Notes: generated by a model from the letters alone, not told the origin. 64,000 nt of DNA from JAENVU01 sp046598395 (GCA_046598395.1 JBKJIQ010000012.1:40009-104008), one strand, 5' to 3'. Shown: positions 45,187-54,734, counted from the first letter of the stretch. Translations and numbers: made by a program.

Positions 45187-46392
45187 GTGGAGCTGGGATT
45201 GCGTCGGTGGCGACCGATGGTGCCGTATTTCGGCGCGTTTCTGGGTCTCGGGGTCGCGCTCAGTTTCTTCGGGCCCGCACTGCCGGCGTTGCGGGCGCAG
45301 ACCGATTCCACGGTGGGTGAAATCGGGCTGGTGTTCAGCGCGCAGTCGCTCGGTGGCCTGATCGGATCGGTGGTAGCCGGTCGCCTCTACCGGCGGGTTG
45401 GCGGTCGTCACCTCATTGCACTGGCACTGGTGGCCTTCGCCGGCGCCATCGCGTTGGTACCGGTGCCTTCGGAGCTTGTGGTCCTCGTGGCGCTGGGCGG
45501 CGTGATCGGGCTGGGCGCCGGCAGCATCGACGTCGGCGGCAACACGATGATGTCGAGTGTCGTCGATCCCGACGCGCTGCTGTCGTCACTGAATGCGCTT
45601 CACCTGAGCTTCGCCGTCGGCGCGCTGCTGGGGCCGTTGATCGTGGGGCTCTCCCAAGCGACCACCGATGCGCTCTGGCCCGCATGCGCAGTGTTCGCCG
45701 TGGGCACGCTCGCGCTCGGCGGTGTGCTGTGGTCCGGTGATCGAGAGGGCTCGGCGCGCCGGGCTGCTCAGGATCACGCAGAACAGGCGCAACCGCCCGC
45801 GAAGTGGAGGCTGGCGACCGTTGCGTTCTTCTTTCTGCTCTATGTGGGTCTCGAGATCGGGTTCGCGGGTTTCCTCGCCACGTATAGCGACGAACTCCAC
45901 CTCGGCGCAGATTGGCCCACCGTGCTCACCGCGGGATTCTGGGCGGGGTTCTTGATCGGTCGTCTCCTCATGGTGTGGCGCGGCGATGGGCTCGACACGG
46001 GTCGTGTTCTCTGGGTCAGCGTGATCGGGGCGACCCTATTGGCGCCGGCGGTGGCATTCGTGGGCGCGCGGCCGGTTCCGTTGCTCGCAGTGTCCGTCCT
46101 CTTCGGCGCGGTGATCGCGCCGCAGTTCCCCACGATGCTGGCTCACCTCCATCGAGCGGTGCCGCTCACCGGGGTGGTCACCGCTTGGTGTATCGCGGGT
46201 TCGGCACTCGGGGGATTGATCCTCCCGCCGACGATCGGGTCGCTCGTGGACACCGTGGGCGCGGCCGCGCTGCCGTGGACCGTGGCGGCCGCGTCGGCCG
46301 CGAGTGCCGGGGTGCTGTTCGTCATCGACCGTTGGGCGCTGGTGCTTCCTCCGTCGGAGATCGCACCGGTCGCGGCGACAGCCCCAGTTTGA
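45187..46392 (+). CDS. Major facilitator superfamily transporter
   Basis: About 401 residues with twelve predicted helices. The loop 2-3 motif GRLYRRVGGRHL (the G-x-x-x-D/R-R-x-G-R-R type) marks MFS. The first helix begins VPYFGAFLGLGVALSFFGPALPAL, similar to FucP/sugar-proton type exporters and fosmidomycin-like members. GTG 45187 with GGAGAGG six bases upstream is preferred over a TTG at 45172. Substrate unknown. Confidence 0.88.
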   Translation: MELGLRRWRPMVPYFGAFLGLGVALSFFGPALPALRAQTDSTVGEIGLVFSAQSLGGLIGSVVAGRLYRRVGGRHLIALALVAFAGAIALVPVPSELVVLVALGGVIGLGAGSIDVGGNTMMSSVVDPDALLSSLNALHLSFAVGALLGPLIVGLSQATTDALWPACAVFAVGTLALGGVLWSGDREGSARRAAQDHAEQAQPPAKWRLATVAFFFLLYVGLEIGFAGFLATYSDELHLGADWPTVLTAGFWAGFLIGRLLMVWRGDGLDTGRVLWVSVIGATLLAPAVAFVGARPVPLLAVSVLFGAVIAPQFPTMLAHLHRAVPLTGVVTAWCIAGSALGGLILPPTIGSLVDTVGAAALPWTVAAASAASAGVLFVIDRWALVLPPSEIAPVAATAPV

Positions 46393-46410
46393 GGGGGTTA
46401 CCCTCCGAGA

Positions 46411-48432
46411 ATGCGTAGCCGTCGATCGCGTGGCACTGCCCCCGGGTTTCAATATTCCGCGTGGGATGGCACCCAGGTCGGTTTCGACCTCGACGCCGAC
46501 GCGCTCCTCTCGGAGATGGCCGACGAACTCATGTACCACGGCGACCTCAACGCCGCGCTCCGCCGGATGCTCCAGCAGGGATTCCAGGACCGCAACGGTG
46601 AGCAACTGATGGGCATGCGCGAGATGTTGGAGCGGTTGCGCCAACGGCGACAGGTTGAGATCGAGAACCGCGACCTCGGCGGTATGTACGACGAGATTGC
46701 CGAGAAGCTCAGCGAAGTGCTCGATCAGGAACGCGCCGGGATCGATCGACGCGTGCAGGAGGCCAAGAGCTCTGACGATTTGCGGCGGCGGGAGATCGTC
46801 GAAAACCTGGCGCAAGAGCGCGGTCTCGAACTCGACCTCTTACCCGACGACCTCGCGGGGCGCGTCCAGTCACTCCAGCAATACGACTTCATGGACGACG
46901 CGGCCCGCAAGCAGTTCGAAGAGCTGATGGACGAGCTGCGTCAGCAGCTGATGTCGAGCTACTTCAACCAGATGTCCGAAGGGATGCAGGACGTCTCGCC
47001 CGAACAGATGGCGCGGATGAAGGACATGCTCGCGGAGCTCAATCAGATGCTCGAGCAACGTGAGCGGGGCGAGGAACCGAACTTCGCGAAGTTCATGGAG
47101 CAGTTCGGCGATTTCTTCCCGGGAAACCCCGAGACCCTCGATGAGCTGCTCGAGCAGATGGCGCAGTCGATGGCGGCTATGCAGCAACTCCTCAACTCGA
47201 TGACGCCCGAGCAGCGCGCGCAGCTGCAGCAGTTGTCGGAGGCGCTGCTCGAAGACATGGACTTCTCGTGGCAGATGGGCGAGTTGTCACGCAACCTCCA
47301 GCAAGCGTTTCCGAACATGCCGTGGGGCCGTCAACTGAACATGAACGGCGATCAGCCCATGTCGATGGGGCAGATGTCGAGCGTGCTCCAGACCATCGGC
47401 GACCTGGATTCACTCGAGCAGATGCTGTCGAACGTGACCCAACCCGGTCAGATCGCGGAGGTCGACATCGACCAGGCGCGCGACCTGCTCGGTGGCGACG
47501 CCGCCAAGTCGTTGGAACGGCTCCAAGACTTGGCCAAGATGTTGAAGGAAGCGGGCCTGATCGATCAGCGCGATGGGCGTTACGAACTCACGCCGAAGGG
47601 TGTGCGGGCCCTTGGCCAGAAGGCATTGGGCGACCTCTTCGCCAAGATGGTGCACGACCGTGCCGGACGTCATGAGGTTGAACGCACAGGGATCGGCCAC
47701 GAGCGTGCCTATGAACACAAGCGATACGAGTTTGGCGATCCGTTCAACCTCAACGTGGAGCAGACCGTTCGCAACGCGATCTGGCGCCAAGGATCCGGAA
47801 CCCCCGTGCGGCTGTTGCCGGAGGACTTCGAAGTCGAACGCACCGAGGTGGTCACGAAGTCGTCCACGGTGTTGCTGCTCGATGTGTCGATGTCGATGCC
47901 GATGCGCGACAACTTCCTTCCGGCCAAGAAGGTCGCGATGGCGTTGCACTCACTCATCACAACTCAGTTCCCGCACGACTACTTCGGGCTGGTGTCGTTC
48001 GGCCGCGTGGCGCGCGAGGTGAAACCACAGTTGCTTCCCGAGCTCGGATGGGATTTCGAGTGGGGTACGAACATGCAGCACGCGATGATGCTGGCGCGGA
48101 TGCAGCTCCAACGGCAGTCCGGCACCAAGCAGATCATCATGGTCACCGATGGCGAGCCGACGGCCCACATCGAAGGGGGCGAGGCGGTCTTTCAATACCC
48201 ACCGTCCCACGCCACGATCGAGCAGACCCTCCAAGAAGTTCGGCGCTGCACGCGTGCCGGAATTCGCATCAACACCTTCATGCTCGACGAGTCCCCGTAC
48301 CTCCGAGACTTCGTGAAGCGCATGATGGACATGAACCGCGGTCGCGCGTTCTTCACCTCTCCGGAAAACCTGGGCGATTACGTCCTTGTCGATTTCCTCG
48401 AACACCGCACCGCCCACCGCCGCGCTGGGTGA
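46411..48432 (+). CDS. VWA-domain protein, partner of the MoxR-type ATPase
   Basis: 673 residues. A long helical Gln/Met-rich N-terminal part (about 20-420, repeats of QLLNSMTPEQ-like segments) precedes a C-terminal von Willebrand A domain with a MIDAS motif DVSMSM near residue 492 and MVTDGEPT near 582. Start is at an ATG 18 bases after the MFS stop. Such proteins pair with AAA+ ATPases of the MoxR/Mg-chelatase group; the likely partner is at 41532, but four unrelated genes lie between. The role (chaperone, cofactor insertion) is not known. Confidence 0.88.
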   Translation: MRSRRSRGTAPGFQYSAWDGTQVGFDLDADALLSEMADELMYHGDLNAALRRMLQQGFQDRNGEQLMGMREMLERLRQRRQVEIENRDLGGMYDEIAEKLSEVLDQERAGIDRRVQEAKSSDDLRRREIVENLAQERGLELDLLPDDLAGRVQSLQQYDFMDDAARKQFEELMDELRQQLMSSYFNQMSEGMQDVSPEQMARMKDMLAELNQMLEQRERGEEPNFAKFMEQFGDFFPGNPETLDELLEQMAQSMAAMQQLLNSMTPEQRAQLQQLSEALLEDMDFSWQMGELSRNLQQAFPNMPWGRQLNMNGDQPMSMGQMSSVLQTIGDLDSLEQMLSNVTQPGQIAEVDIDQARDLLGGDAAKSLERLQDLAKMLKEAGLIDQRDGRYELTPKGVRALGQKALGDLFAKMVHDRAGRHEVERTGIGHERAYEHKRYEFGDPFNLNVEQTVRNAIWRQGSGTPVRLLPEDFEVERTEVVTKSSTVLLLDVSMSMPMRDNFLPAKKVAMALHSLITTQFPHDYFGLVSFGRVAREVKPQLLPELGWDFEWGTNMQHAMMLARMQLQRQSGTKQIIMVTDGEPTAHIEGGEAVFQYPPSHATIEQTLQEVRRCTRAGIRINTFMLDESPYLRDFVKRMMDMNRGRAFFTSPENLGDYVLVDFLEHRTAHRRAG

Positions 48433-48494
48433 GTGGCTGGAAAAGTGGGGGATTGGTCATTGCGGACAGGGCCGGGATCGTTCACGATGGGTCG

Positions 48495-49466
48495 ATGCGA
48501 CGAGTTGTGATCTTCACGTTCGACGGTGGGCAAAGCCTCGACGTCGTTGGGCCGATGGAAGTGTTCTGCGCCACGGAGCGCGCCGGCGGTCAGGTCCACT
48601 ATTGCGTAGAGATCGCGGCGCCCGAGGCGGGACCGGTGCGCACCATGAGCGGGCTCGGGCTCGTCGCGGAACAGGCGTTGGTCGATATCACTGGTCCGAT
48701 CGACACGTTTGTCGTCGCGGGAGGCGATCGGCGCGGCATCAGCCAGATATCGATGAATCCCGAGTTGCTCGCTCAGGTGGTCAGGGTCGCGGCCCAGTCG
48801 CGACGGGTCGCGTCGGTGTGTTCCGGCGCCTTCATCCTGGCCGCCGCCGGGCTGCTCGATGGGCGGCGGGCCACCACCCACTGGTCGGCCTGTGACGATC
48901 TCGAGCGCCTCTATCCGACGATCCGCGTCGAACGTGATCCGATCTTCGTTCGGGATGGAAGGGTCTTCACCTCGGCGGGTGTGACCGCCGGGATCGATCT
49001 GGCCCTGACATTCGTCGAGGAAGACGCGGGCCACGATGTTGCAATGGCCGTGGCGCGCCAGCTCGTGGTGTTTCTCAAACGACCTGGGGGTCAGGCGCAG
49101 TTCAGTGCAGCGCTCGCCGCCCAGTCGGCAGTTCGGGATGATCTCGCCGACGTCCAGGCGTGGATCGCTGATCACCTGGCTGATGATCTCTCGGTGTCGA
49201 GCATGGCTCGTCGAGCTGCGATGAGTCCTCGTCATTTTGCGCGAGTGTTTCGCGCCGGTACCGAGGTGACGCCGGCTCGTTACGTTGAGCGGGCGCGCCT
49301 CGAGGCCGCCCGTCGCTGCTTGGAAGAGTCCGACCTGGGCGTCGATGCCGTCGCACGTGAATGCGGATTCGGGTCTTCGGAAACGATGCGCCGATCATTT
49401 CTGCGGGCGCTGCGGGTCGCCCCTTCCGACTATCGACGCCACTTCCGCACCGTCACCACCGTCTGA
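48495..49466 (+). CDS. GlxA-type regulator: DJ-1/PfpI domain fused to AraC HTH
   Basis: 323 residues. A DJ-1/PfpI domain (about 1-185) includes the nucleophile-elbow-like VASVCSGAFILAAAGLLDGR with Cys; the C-terminal AraC helix-turn-helix pair (about 215-320) ends with ECGFGSSETMRRSFLRALRV. These proteins regulate amine or choline catabolism genes in other bacteria. The upstream extension of this frame lies within the VWA gene and was left out. The gene directly downstream is a second, DNA-binding-free DJ-1/PfpI protein. Confidence 0.92.
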   Translation: MRRVVIFTFDGGQSLDVVGPMEVFCATERAGGQVHYCVEIAAPEAGPVRTMSGLGLVAEQALVDITGPIDTFVVAGGDRRGISQISMNPELLAQVVRVAAQSRRVASVCSGAFILAAAGLLDGRRATTHWSACDDLERLYPTIRVERDPIFVRDGRVFTSAGVTAGIDLALTFVEEDAGHDVAMAVARQLVVFLKRPGGQAQFSAALAAQSAVRDDLADVQAWIADHLADDLSVSSMARRAAMSPRHFARVFRAGTEVTPARYVERARLEAARRCLEESDLGVDAVARECGFGSSETMRRSFLRALRVAPSDYRRHFRTVTTV

Positions 49467-49483
49467 CCCGGAAAGGGCATCTG

Positions 49484-50074
49484 ATGAGTCTCACCATTGG
49501 GATTGTGTTGTTCGACGATTGCGAGGAACTCGACTGGGCGGGGCCGTGGGAGGTCTTCACCATGGCTCGGACCCCGGGCGATGTGGTGGTGACCATTTCC
49601 GAACGCGCCGAGCCGGTCCGTTGTGCCAAGGGTTTGCGCGTCCTGACTGACCACACCTTCGCGGATGCTCCGCCGCTCGATGTGCTCCTGGTCCCCGGAG
49701 GCCAGGGCAGCCGAAGTGAGCGCAGGAACCCGGCGATGCTCGAGTTCATGGCGCGATCGGCGGCCGGCTGCACATGGGTCACCAGCGTCTGTACCGGTGT
49801 CTTTGTGCTCGAAGGCGCGGGCCTGATCGAGGATCATCGGGTCACAACCCATTGGGGCGCAATCGAGGAGCTTCGAGCGATCGCGGCAAAGGCCACGGTG
49901 CTCGAAAACGTGCGGTACGTGCGTCACGGCAACCTGGTGACCTCGGCAGGGGTGAGTGCCGGGATCGACATGGCGCTGTGGTTGGTGGGCCAGCTGTATT
50001 CGGTGGAGCATGCGCGCACCACCCAGTACGCCATGGAATACAACCCGGCACCCCCGTACGCCGCCCTGGTGTGA
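49484..50074 (+). CDS. DJ-1/PfpI family protein
   Basis: 196 residues. IGIVLFDDCEELDWAGPWEVF is the typical first strand of the GlxA-like DJ-1 branch; the Cys is in WVTSVCTGVFVLEGAGL. It is like the N-terminal domain of the upstream regulator but has no AraC part. Isocyanide hydratase-like or glyoxalase-type activities are known in this branch; none can be assigned here. AAAGGG precedes the ATG. Confidence 0.87.
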   Translation: MSLTIGIVLFDDCEELDWAGPWEVFTMARTPGDVVVTISERAEPVRCAKGLRVLTDHTFADAPPLDVLLVPGGQGSRSERRNPAMLEFMARSAAGCTWVTSVCTGVFVLEGAGLIEDHRVTTHWGAIEELRAIAAKATVLENVRYVRHGNLVTSAGVSAGIDMALWLVGQLYSVEHARTTQYAMEYNPAPPYAALV

Positions 50075-50190
50075 CTCGCTGACCAGGAGTGGAGCCCTCC
50101 GACCTGCGTCACGGTTGACGTGAACCCTGGTTCCGGGTCTCAAGGGTGCCCCGTTCGGGGCCGATGCACGCGGGAGACCCGAGAGGCACC

Positions 50191-51735
50191 ATGGACCAAC
50201 TCCCCGTAGAGATCAGTCAGCGGATCCGGCACGAAGCACGAATCGCCGGCCTGCATGACCACGCGCCTTCGATCGAGATGGTCGAACGCCGCCGACTCCA
50301 GCTGTGGTCGCTCACGGTCGTGATCATGATCGCGGTGGGCCTCGTCGCCATCGCGGTTTCGGGTGCCACCGGGCACGTGGAATGGATTACCGGAGAGCCA
50401 CTCGTCCTCGCGGGCGGGGTGGGCATCCTCGCCGTCGGGTTCTGCATCTACGCCGTCGAGAAGGAAGTGCACCTGCATCGATTGTCGCGGTTGCTCGTGG
50501 ACGAACGTCTCCTGAGCAACACCATGGCCAAACGCCTGGAAATGAACACGGCATTGTTCAATGCAGGCAAGGCGCTGAACTCGGTGATGGATCTCGACGA
50601 CGTGCTCGATGCCATTCTCGCCAACGCCCTGGATCTCCTTGGCGCCGCCGGTGGTTCGATCATGTTGCTCGAAGACCAGTCGGTGCTTCGGGTCGTGGCG
50701 GTGCGGGGTGCGGGAATCCTGCGCGACGCGCGGGTGCGGTTGGGCGAGTCCATCGTCGGCCGGGTTGCGCAGACGCGGGAGCCGCTCCTGATGAGCGAGG
50801 CCGTGGCCGCGGCTGACGTAGGTGGTGCGATCGATCCGGAGTTCGAACTTGGCGGAGCGATGTGTGTGCCGTTGGTGAACCGCGGCCAGCTCCTCGGTGT
50901 GCTCACGGTGCTTGCGGCGGGCGGCTCCAGCTTCGAACCGGAATCGCTCGACGTGCTGAGTCTGTTCGCCGAGCCGGTTGCCGCCGCGATTGCCAAGGCA
51001 GGGCTCTATGAGGCGGAACGAGCGAACGTTGCGCTGCTCCTCGAGTCCGACCGCATGAAGTCGCAGTTCGTGGCGTCGGTGAGCCACGAGCTGCGGACCC
51101 CGATTACCTCGATCCGCGGTGCGGTAGCGGCGTTTCGTCGGACCGACAACGCGGGCCAGCGCGATGAGCTCATCGATGTGGTTGATCGGCAATCGGGTCG
51201 GCTCCAGGCGATGGTGGAGGAGATGCTCGTCGCGGCGCGCATGCAGGAAAGCGCCAACCGACCGACGATGCAGCAGATCGACGTTTGCGCACTGATCCGG
51301 TTGACGGCCCTCGACTCACACGTGGCGGGGCGCCCGGTCGAGCTCGAACTGCCGGAGACCTGTTCGGTCCGTTCCGAGCCCGAGGCATTGCGCCGCGTGC
51401 TCACGAACCTGATCGAGAACGCGCACAAGTACGGAGCCGGACCCATTCGAGTCGCGGTGCAAGTTGCCGATGATCAAGTGGTGCTCTCCGTGATTGACCA
51501 TGGACCAGGTGTCCCACACGATCAGCGTGACCGGATCTTCGAACGCTTCTACCGCGTGGACCCGAACGGGACGAAGCCCGGGATGGGTCTCGGCCTCTCG
51601 ATCGTCCGTGGTCTGGTCGAGTCCTGTGGTGGCACGGTATGGGTCGAGGACGCGCCCGGCGGTGGAGCTGCGTTCCGCGTCTCGTTGCGGACCAACTCTG
51701 CGGTGGTCGCCCGACCGGAGGTTGCGCATGTCTGA
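50191..51735 (+). CDS. Membrane GAF-domain sensor histidine kinase
   Basis: 514 residues from the ATG at 50191 (GAGAGG upstream). Two membrane helices (about 38-60 and 72-92), coil, GAF domain (about 125-280), HisKA with H-box SHELRTPITS (about 300) and a HATPase with N-box LTNLIENAHKYG, G1 VIDHGPGVP and G2 GMGLGLSI. The short extracytoplasmic loop suggests the signal is sensed by the GAF or membrane part. The 3' end overlaps the receiver gene by eight bases. The shortened relative at 13808 has the same N-terminal plan. Confidence 0.93.
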   Translation: MDQLPVEISQRIRHEARIAGLHDHAPSIEMVERRRLQLWSLTVVIMIAVGLVAIAVSGATGHVEWITGEPLVLAGGVGILAVGFCIYAVEKEVHLHRLSRLLVDERLLSNTMAKRLEMNTALFNAGKALNSVMDLDDVLDAILANALDLLGAAGGSIMLLEDQSVLRVVAVRGAGILRDARVRLGESIVGRVAQTREPLLMSEAVAAADVGGAIDPEFELGGAMCVPLVNRGQLLGVLTVLAAGGSSFEPESLDVLSLFAEPVAAAIAKAGLYEAERANVALLLESDRMKSQFVASVSHELRTPITSIRGAVAAFRRTDNAGQRDELIDVVDRQSGRLQAMVEEMLVAARMQESANRPTMQQIDVCALIRLTALDSHVAGRPVELELPETCSVRSEPEALRRVLTNLIENAHKYGAGPIRVAVQVADDQVVLSVIDHGPGVPHDQRDRIFERFYRVDPNGTKPGMGLGLSIVRGLVESCGGTVWVEDAPGGGAAFRVSLRTNSAVVARPEVAHV

Positions 51736-52111
51736 TTGTCCACGGATTCTGATTGTCGACGACGAACCCGACGTGCTGCTCACACTCCGCATGATCCTGG
51801 AATCGGAAGGCTTCGATCCGCTGTTGGCTGCCGACGGTGAGACTGCACTTCGACGCATCGACGCCGAGCGGCCGGAACTCGTGGTGCTCGACATCATGAT
51901 GCCGGTGCTCGACGGCTGGTTCGTTCTCGCCGAACTCGGTGGGCGTCTCACCCGTCCTCGCGTGGTCGTGTGCTCGGCGAAGTCGGGCGACGCGGATCGG
52001 ACCCGCGCGGCGGAGTTGGGCGCCGACGAATACGTGACCAAACCATTCGAACCCGATGATTTGATCGCGGTCATCCGCGACGTCTTGACGAGATCTCGCG
52101 CCCGAGTCTGA
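51728..52111 (+). CDS. Stand-alone response regulator receiver
   Basis: 127 residues, only a receiver domain. Acidic pocket D11/D12, phospho-acceptor D55 (LVVLDIMMP), and the conserved Lys in DEYVTKPFEPDD. No DNA-binding or enzymatic output follows, so it may act by protein-protein contact or as a phosphate sink in the pathway of the adjacent kinase. ATG lies inside the kinase gene end. Confidence 0.93.
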   Translation: MSDCPRILIVDDEPDVLLTLRMILESEGFDPLLAADGETALRRIDAERPELVVLDIMMPVLDGWFVLAELGGRLTRPRVVVCSAKSGDADRTRAAELGADEYVTKPFEPDDLIAVIRDVLTRSRARV

Positions 52112-52261
52112 GGCCCCCGACCCGGCGCTCTGGCGGAATTTCGGCCAGAAACGCCATCTTCCGCTTGCATATGGCGGTTGGTCCTGGCAAAGTGACACTG
52201 TTGTAGTTCCAGCGGCGTCATTTGTGCCATCGGCGTCTGAGCGGAAAAAAGGGGATCGCCG

Positions 52262-52558
52262 GTGAGGGAAATGATCGTGGCCCATGTGCAGGCCAGTCAG
52301 GCAGGCGATAAACGCTGGCAGGAACGGGCGAACTGTCTCGGGGTTGACCCCGACCTGTTCTTCCCCGAGCGGGGAGCATCCACCCGGGAGGCCAAGTCGG
52401 TCTGTTCGAGCTGTGAGGTGCGGGTCGATTGTCTCGAATACGCGCTCGTGAACGGCGAGAAGTTCGGCATCTGGGGTGGCTTGAGCGAGCGGGAGCGCCG
52501 TCGTCTGCGCCGCCAACGCGCCTTGGCCCGCCGGGCCGCCACCGCCGCCACCGCCTGA
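52262..52558 (+). CDS. WhiB-family transcriptional regulator
   Basis: 98 residues. Four cysteine ligands for the 4Fe-4S cluster: C25, C48, C51 (CSSC) and C57, followed by the turn GIWGG and a basic tail SERERRRLRRQ. WhiB proteins bind sigma factors and respond to redox or nitric oxide. The start is a GTG at 52262, with an in-frame ATG three codons later. The 150 bases upstream hold its promoter; two weak inverted repeats are seen there. Confidence 0.94.
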   Translation: MREMIVAHVQASQAGDKRWQERANCLGVDPDLFFPERGASTREAKSVCSSCEVRVDCLEYALVNGEKFGIWGGLSERERRRLRRQRALARRAATAATA

Positions 52559-52574
52559 CCGGGTCGGGTTCCGG

Positions 52575-53453
52575 TCACCGGTCGCGGATGCGGCCTTCAA
52601 TGGTGTGGTGTTCGTTGAAGCCGGTCCACGTTCGGAACCGTGGCGAGCACCGAACAAGTTCTGCCGCGGGCATCAGCCCGACGAGTTCCACTCGGAGCGT
52701 GTGAACCCCTGCCACCCGCGCTCGGTCACGCACCTCGGTACAGGCTCGTTCGAGGCTGGTGGCAGTAAGGTCGACGAGGTTCATGCTCACTTGAACGGTG
52801 CCACGCGTCTCGAGGGGAAACCCCAAGGTGCGCACGCCGAGGAGGCCGCCGTCTCGCTCGCGGGTTTCGCGTGCGATGCGGGTCGCGATCTTGAGATCGG
52901 ACGTGTCGAGTTCCACGTTGACCGCAATGAGCGGAGGTCGTGCTCCCACTGCCGTTGCTCCGAGTCGAGGATCCGGCTGGTTCGGACCGCGGTCGGGAGC
53001 CAACTCGTGGAAGGCATCGCGGCGAACGCAGGGAAGTGTTCGATCATTCGCGGCCGCGTCGGCGTAGAAGAACACGGGCACATGATGGGTCCGGGCGAGC
53101 CAGTCACCGAACGCGTGGGCAGCGGCGACGGCAACATCGGGAGGTGTCGGTGCGAGCGCGACGAATGGCACCACGTCCACCACGCCGAGCCGGGGGTGGA
53201 CTCCGCGGTGTTCGCGCAGATCGAGGTCTTCGAGTGCGACGGTCACCAGGCGGCGAGCCGCGGCTTCGGTGCCACCGGCCTCTGACGTGGCGATCGTGAA
53301 CACGCTGCGGTGGTGGTCGGGATCGAGGTGCACGTCGAGCAGGGCGGTACCCGCGGCCGCGCCGATCGCCGTGAGCCGGCGCGGATCTTGACCTTCGGAC
53401 ACATTGACCACGGTCTCCAACACGAGCCGCAGCGTAGGTGCGGGCGTGGCCAC
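52575..53453 (-). CDS. Glutamate formimidoyltransferase-like protein
   Basis: 292 residues with both formiminotransferase subdomains: N-terminal ETVVNVSEGQDP and HRSVFTIATSE, and C-terminal LIAVNVELDTSDLKIATRIA with QVSMNLVDL. In histidine breakdown such proteins move a formimino group to tetrahydrofolate. The cyclodeaminase part is absent, as in other stand-alone versions; no histidine-degradation gene is close by. Confidence 0.87.
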   Translation of the reverse strand: MATPAPTLRLVLETVVNVSEGQDPRRLTAIGAAAGTALLDVHLDPDHHRSVFTIATSEAGGTEAAARRLVTVALEDLDLREHRGVHPRLGVVDVVPFVALAPTPPDVAVAAAHAFGDWLARTHHVPVFFYADAAANDRTLPCVRRDAFHELAPDRGPNQPDPRLGATAVGARPPLIAVNVELDTSDLKIATRIARETRERDGGLLGVRTLGFPLETRGTVQVSMNLVDLTATSLERACTEVRDRARVAGVHTLRVELVGLMPAAELVRCSPRFRTWTGFNEHHTIEGRIRDR

Positions 53454-53493
53454 GGCACCCGGCTGCGTGGTGGGGAACCCGTAGAGTCATGGC

Positions 53494-54513
53494 GTGCGTT
53501 TCGGGCTGGCACTTCCCCATTACGACTTCTCGGTGGTGGGCGAATACCCGTTGTCGTGGGCCACGGTGCGCGACACCGCGAAAGCGGCCGAGGCGATGGG
53601 CCTCGATTCCCTCTGGGTGTCGGACCATCTCTTCCTCGATATCGGCAAGTACGGCGGCAGCGAGCATCCCGAAGCGGCGTTTGAGCCGATCGTGACCCTC
53701 GCCGCGCTGGCTCGTGAGGTCACCCACGTTCGGCTCGGCGCATTGGTGTTCTGCGAAGCGCTGAGACCGGCTTCGGTACTGGCCAAAGCCATCGCGACCC
53801 TGGATCGGATCTCTGGTGGCCGGATCGATGTGGGGTTGGGTGCCGGCTGGTACGAGCCCGAGTACACCGCAGTTGGCATGGACTTCCCGCCGCCGGGTGT
53901 GCGTCTCGCCCGACTCCGCGACGCGCTCGACGTCGTGGCGCCGCTCCTCGGTCCCGAGGGGGGTCCCGTGGTGTTCGACGGCGAGTTTCACCGCGCCAAC
54001 GGTGCTCGGAACCGTCCGACGGCAGTCCAAGACCCTCGCCCTCCCGTGTTCATCGGCGGCAAAGGGGACCGGTTGCTCCGTTTGGTGGCCGAGCGAGCCG
54101 ACGGTTGGAACACGTGTTGGGTGTGGACCCTGGAGGACTACGCCGATCGGCGGAAGGTGCTCGATCACGAGTGCGAGCGGATCGGCCGCGATCCGGACAC
54201 GGTGTGGCGCTCGCTGGGCCTCTACGCCCTCTGCGGCGAGAACGAAGCCGATCTGGAGCGGCGCTTCGAGCGGTTGCGCGAGCGAACGCCACCAGGCGTT
54301 TTGGACCGGGTGAGCCTGGAGCAGTGGCGACAAGGCCGGCTGGTGGGCACCGTCGAGCAGGTCCAAGAGCAAATAGCCCAGTGGGCCGAACTCGGCGTGG
54401 AGACCCTGATTCTGGGGGTCGGCGCGGTGCCCTTCCACTTGGGAAGCCACGATGACCTCGAGCTGCTGGCTCACGCGGCGGGCGTGACCAAACGTGTACC
54501 AGCCGCCGGTTAG
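53494..54513 (+). CDS. LLM-class F420-dependent oxidoreductase
   Basis: 339 residues, luciferase-like monooxygenase fold. MRFGLALPHYDF, MGLDSLWVSDHLFLD, ISGGRIDVGLGAGW and VFIGGKGDRLLRLVAERADGWN are the typical segments of F420-dependent members in actinomycetes. GTG start. Substrate unknown. The neighbour upstream is transcribed the other way. Confidence 0.88.
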   Translation: MRFGLALPHYDFSVVGEYPLSWATVRDTAKAAEAMGLDSLWVSDHLFLDIGKYGGSEHPEAAFEPIVTLAALAREVTHVRLGALVFCEALRPASVLAKAIATLDRISGGRIDVGLGAGWYEPEYTAVGMDFPPPGVRLARLRDALDVVAPLLGPEGGPVVFDGEFHRANGARNRPTAVQDPRPPVFIGGKGDRLLRLVAERADGWNTCWVWTLEDYADRRKVLDHECERIGRDPDTVWRSLGLYALCGENEADLERRFERLRERTPPGVLDRVSLEQWRQGRLVGTVEQVQEQIAQWAELGVETLILGVGAVPFHLGSHDDLELLAHAAGVTKRVPAAG

Positions 54514-54548
54514 TCTCAGGCCGTCACGATCGGAAGGACGGCCGCCTC

Positions 54549-54734
54549 ATGTTCGGTCTCGGTGCGCCAGAACTACTCATTGTGTTGGGGATCGCGGTCT
54601 TGGTCTTCGGTGGCGCCAAGATCCCGAAGCTCGCGCGGTCGATGGGTCAGGCCCAGAAAGAGTTCAAGGCCGGTCTCGCCGAAGGCTCCAAAGATGAGCC
54701 TGCCACCGGCGACGACGAGGCCAAATCCCCCTGA
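54549..54734 (+). CDS. tatA: Sec-independent translocase subunit TatA/TatE
   Basis: 61 residues: single N-terminal helix with the conserved FG (MFGLGAPELLIVLGIAVLVFGG), hinge, amphipathic helix KIPKLARSMGQAQKEFKAGL and an acidic tail. It forms the Tat pore for folded proteins such as the Tat-signal protein at 34751. AGGACGG precedes the ATG. Confidence 0.95.
   Translation: MFGLGAPELLIVLGIAVLVFGGAKIPKLARSMGQAQKEFKAGLAEGSKDEPATGDDEAKSP

Noticed and set aside
48048..48494. Upstream extension of the GlxA-type regulator
   Set aside because: Overlaps the VWA domain coding region, which is conserved in the other frame.
52112..52261. Two weak inverted repeats upstream of the WhiB gene (TCTGGC/GCCAGA and CGCCAT/ATGGCG)
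   Set aside because: Stems are six bases with long loops; not above chance in this GC content, so not listed as sites.
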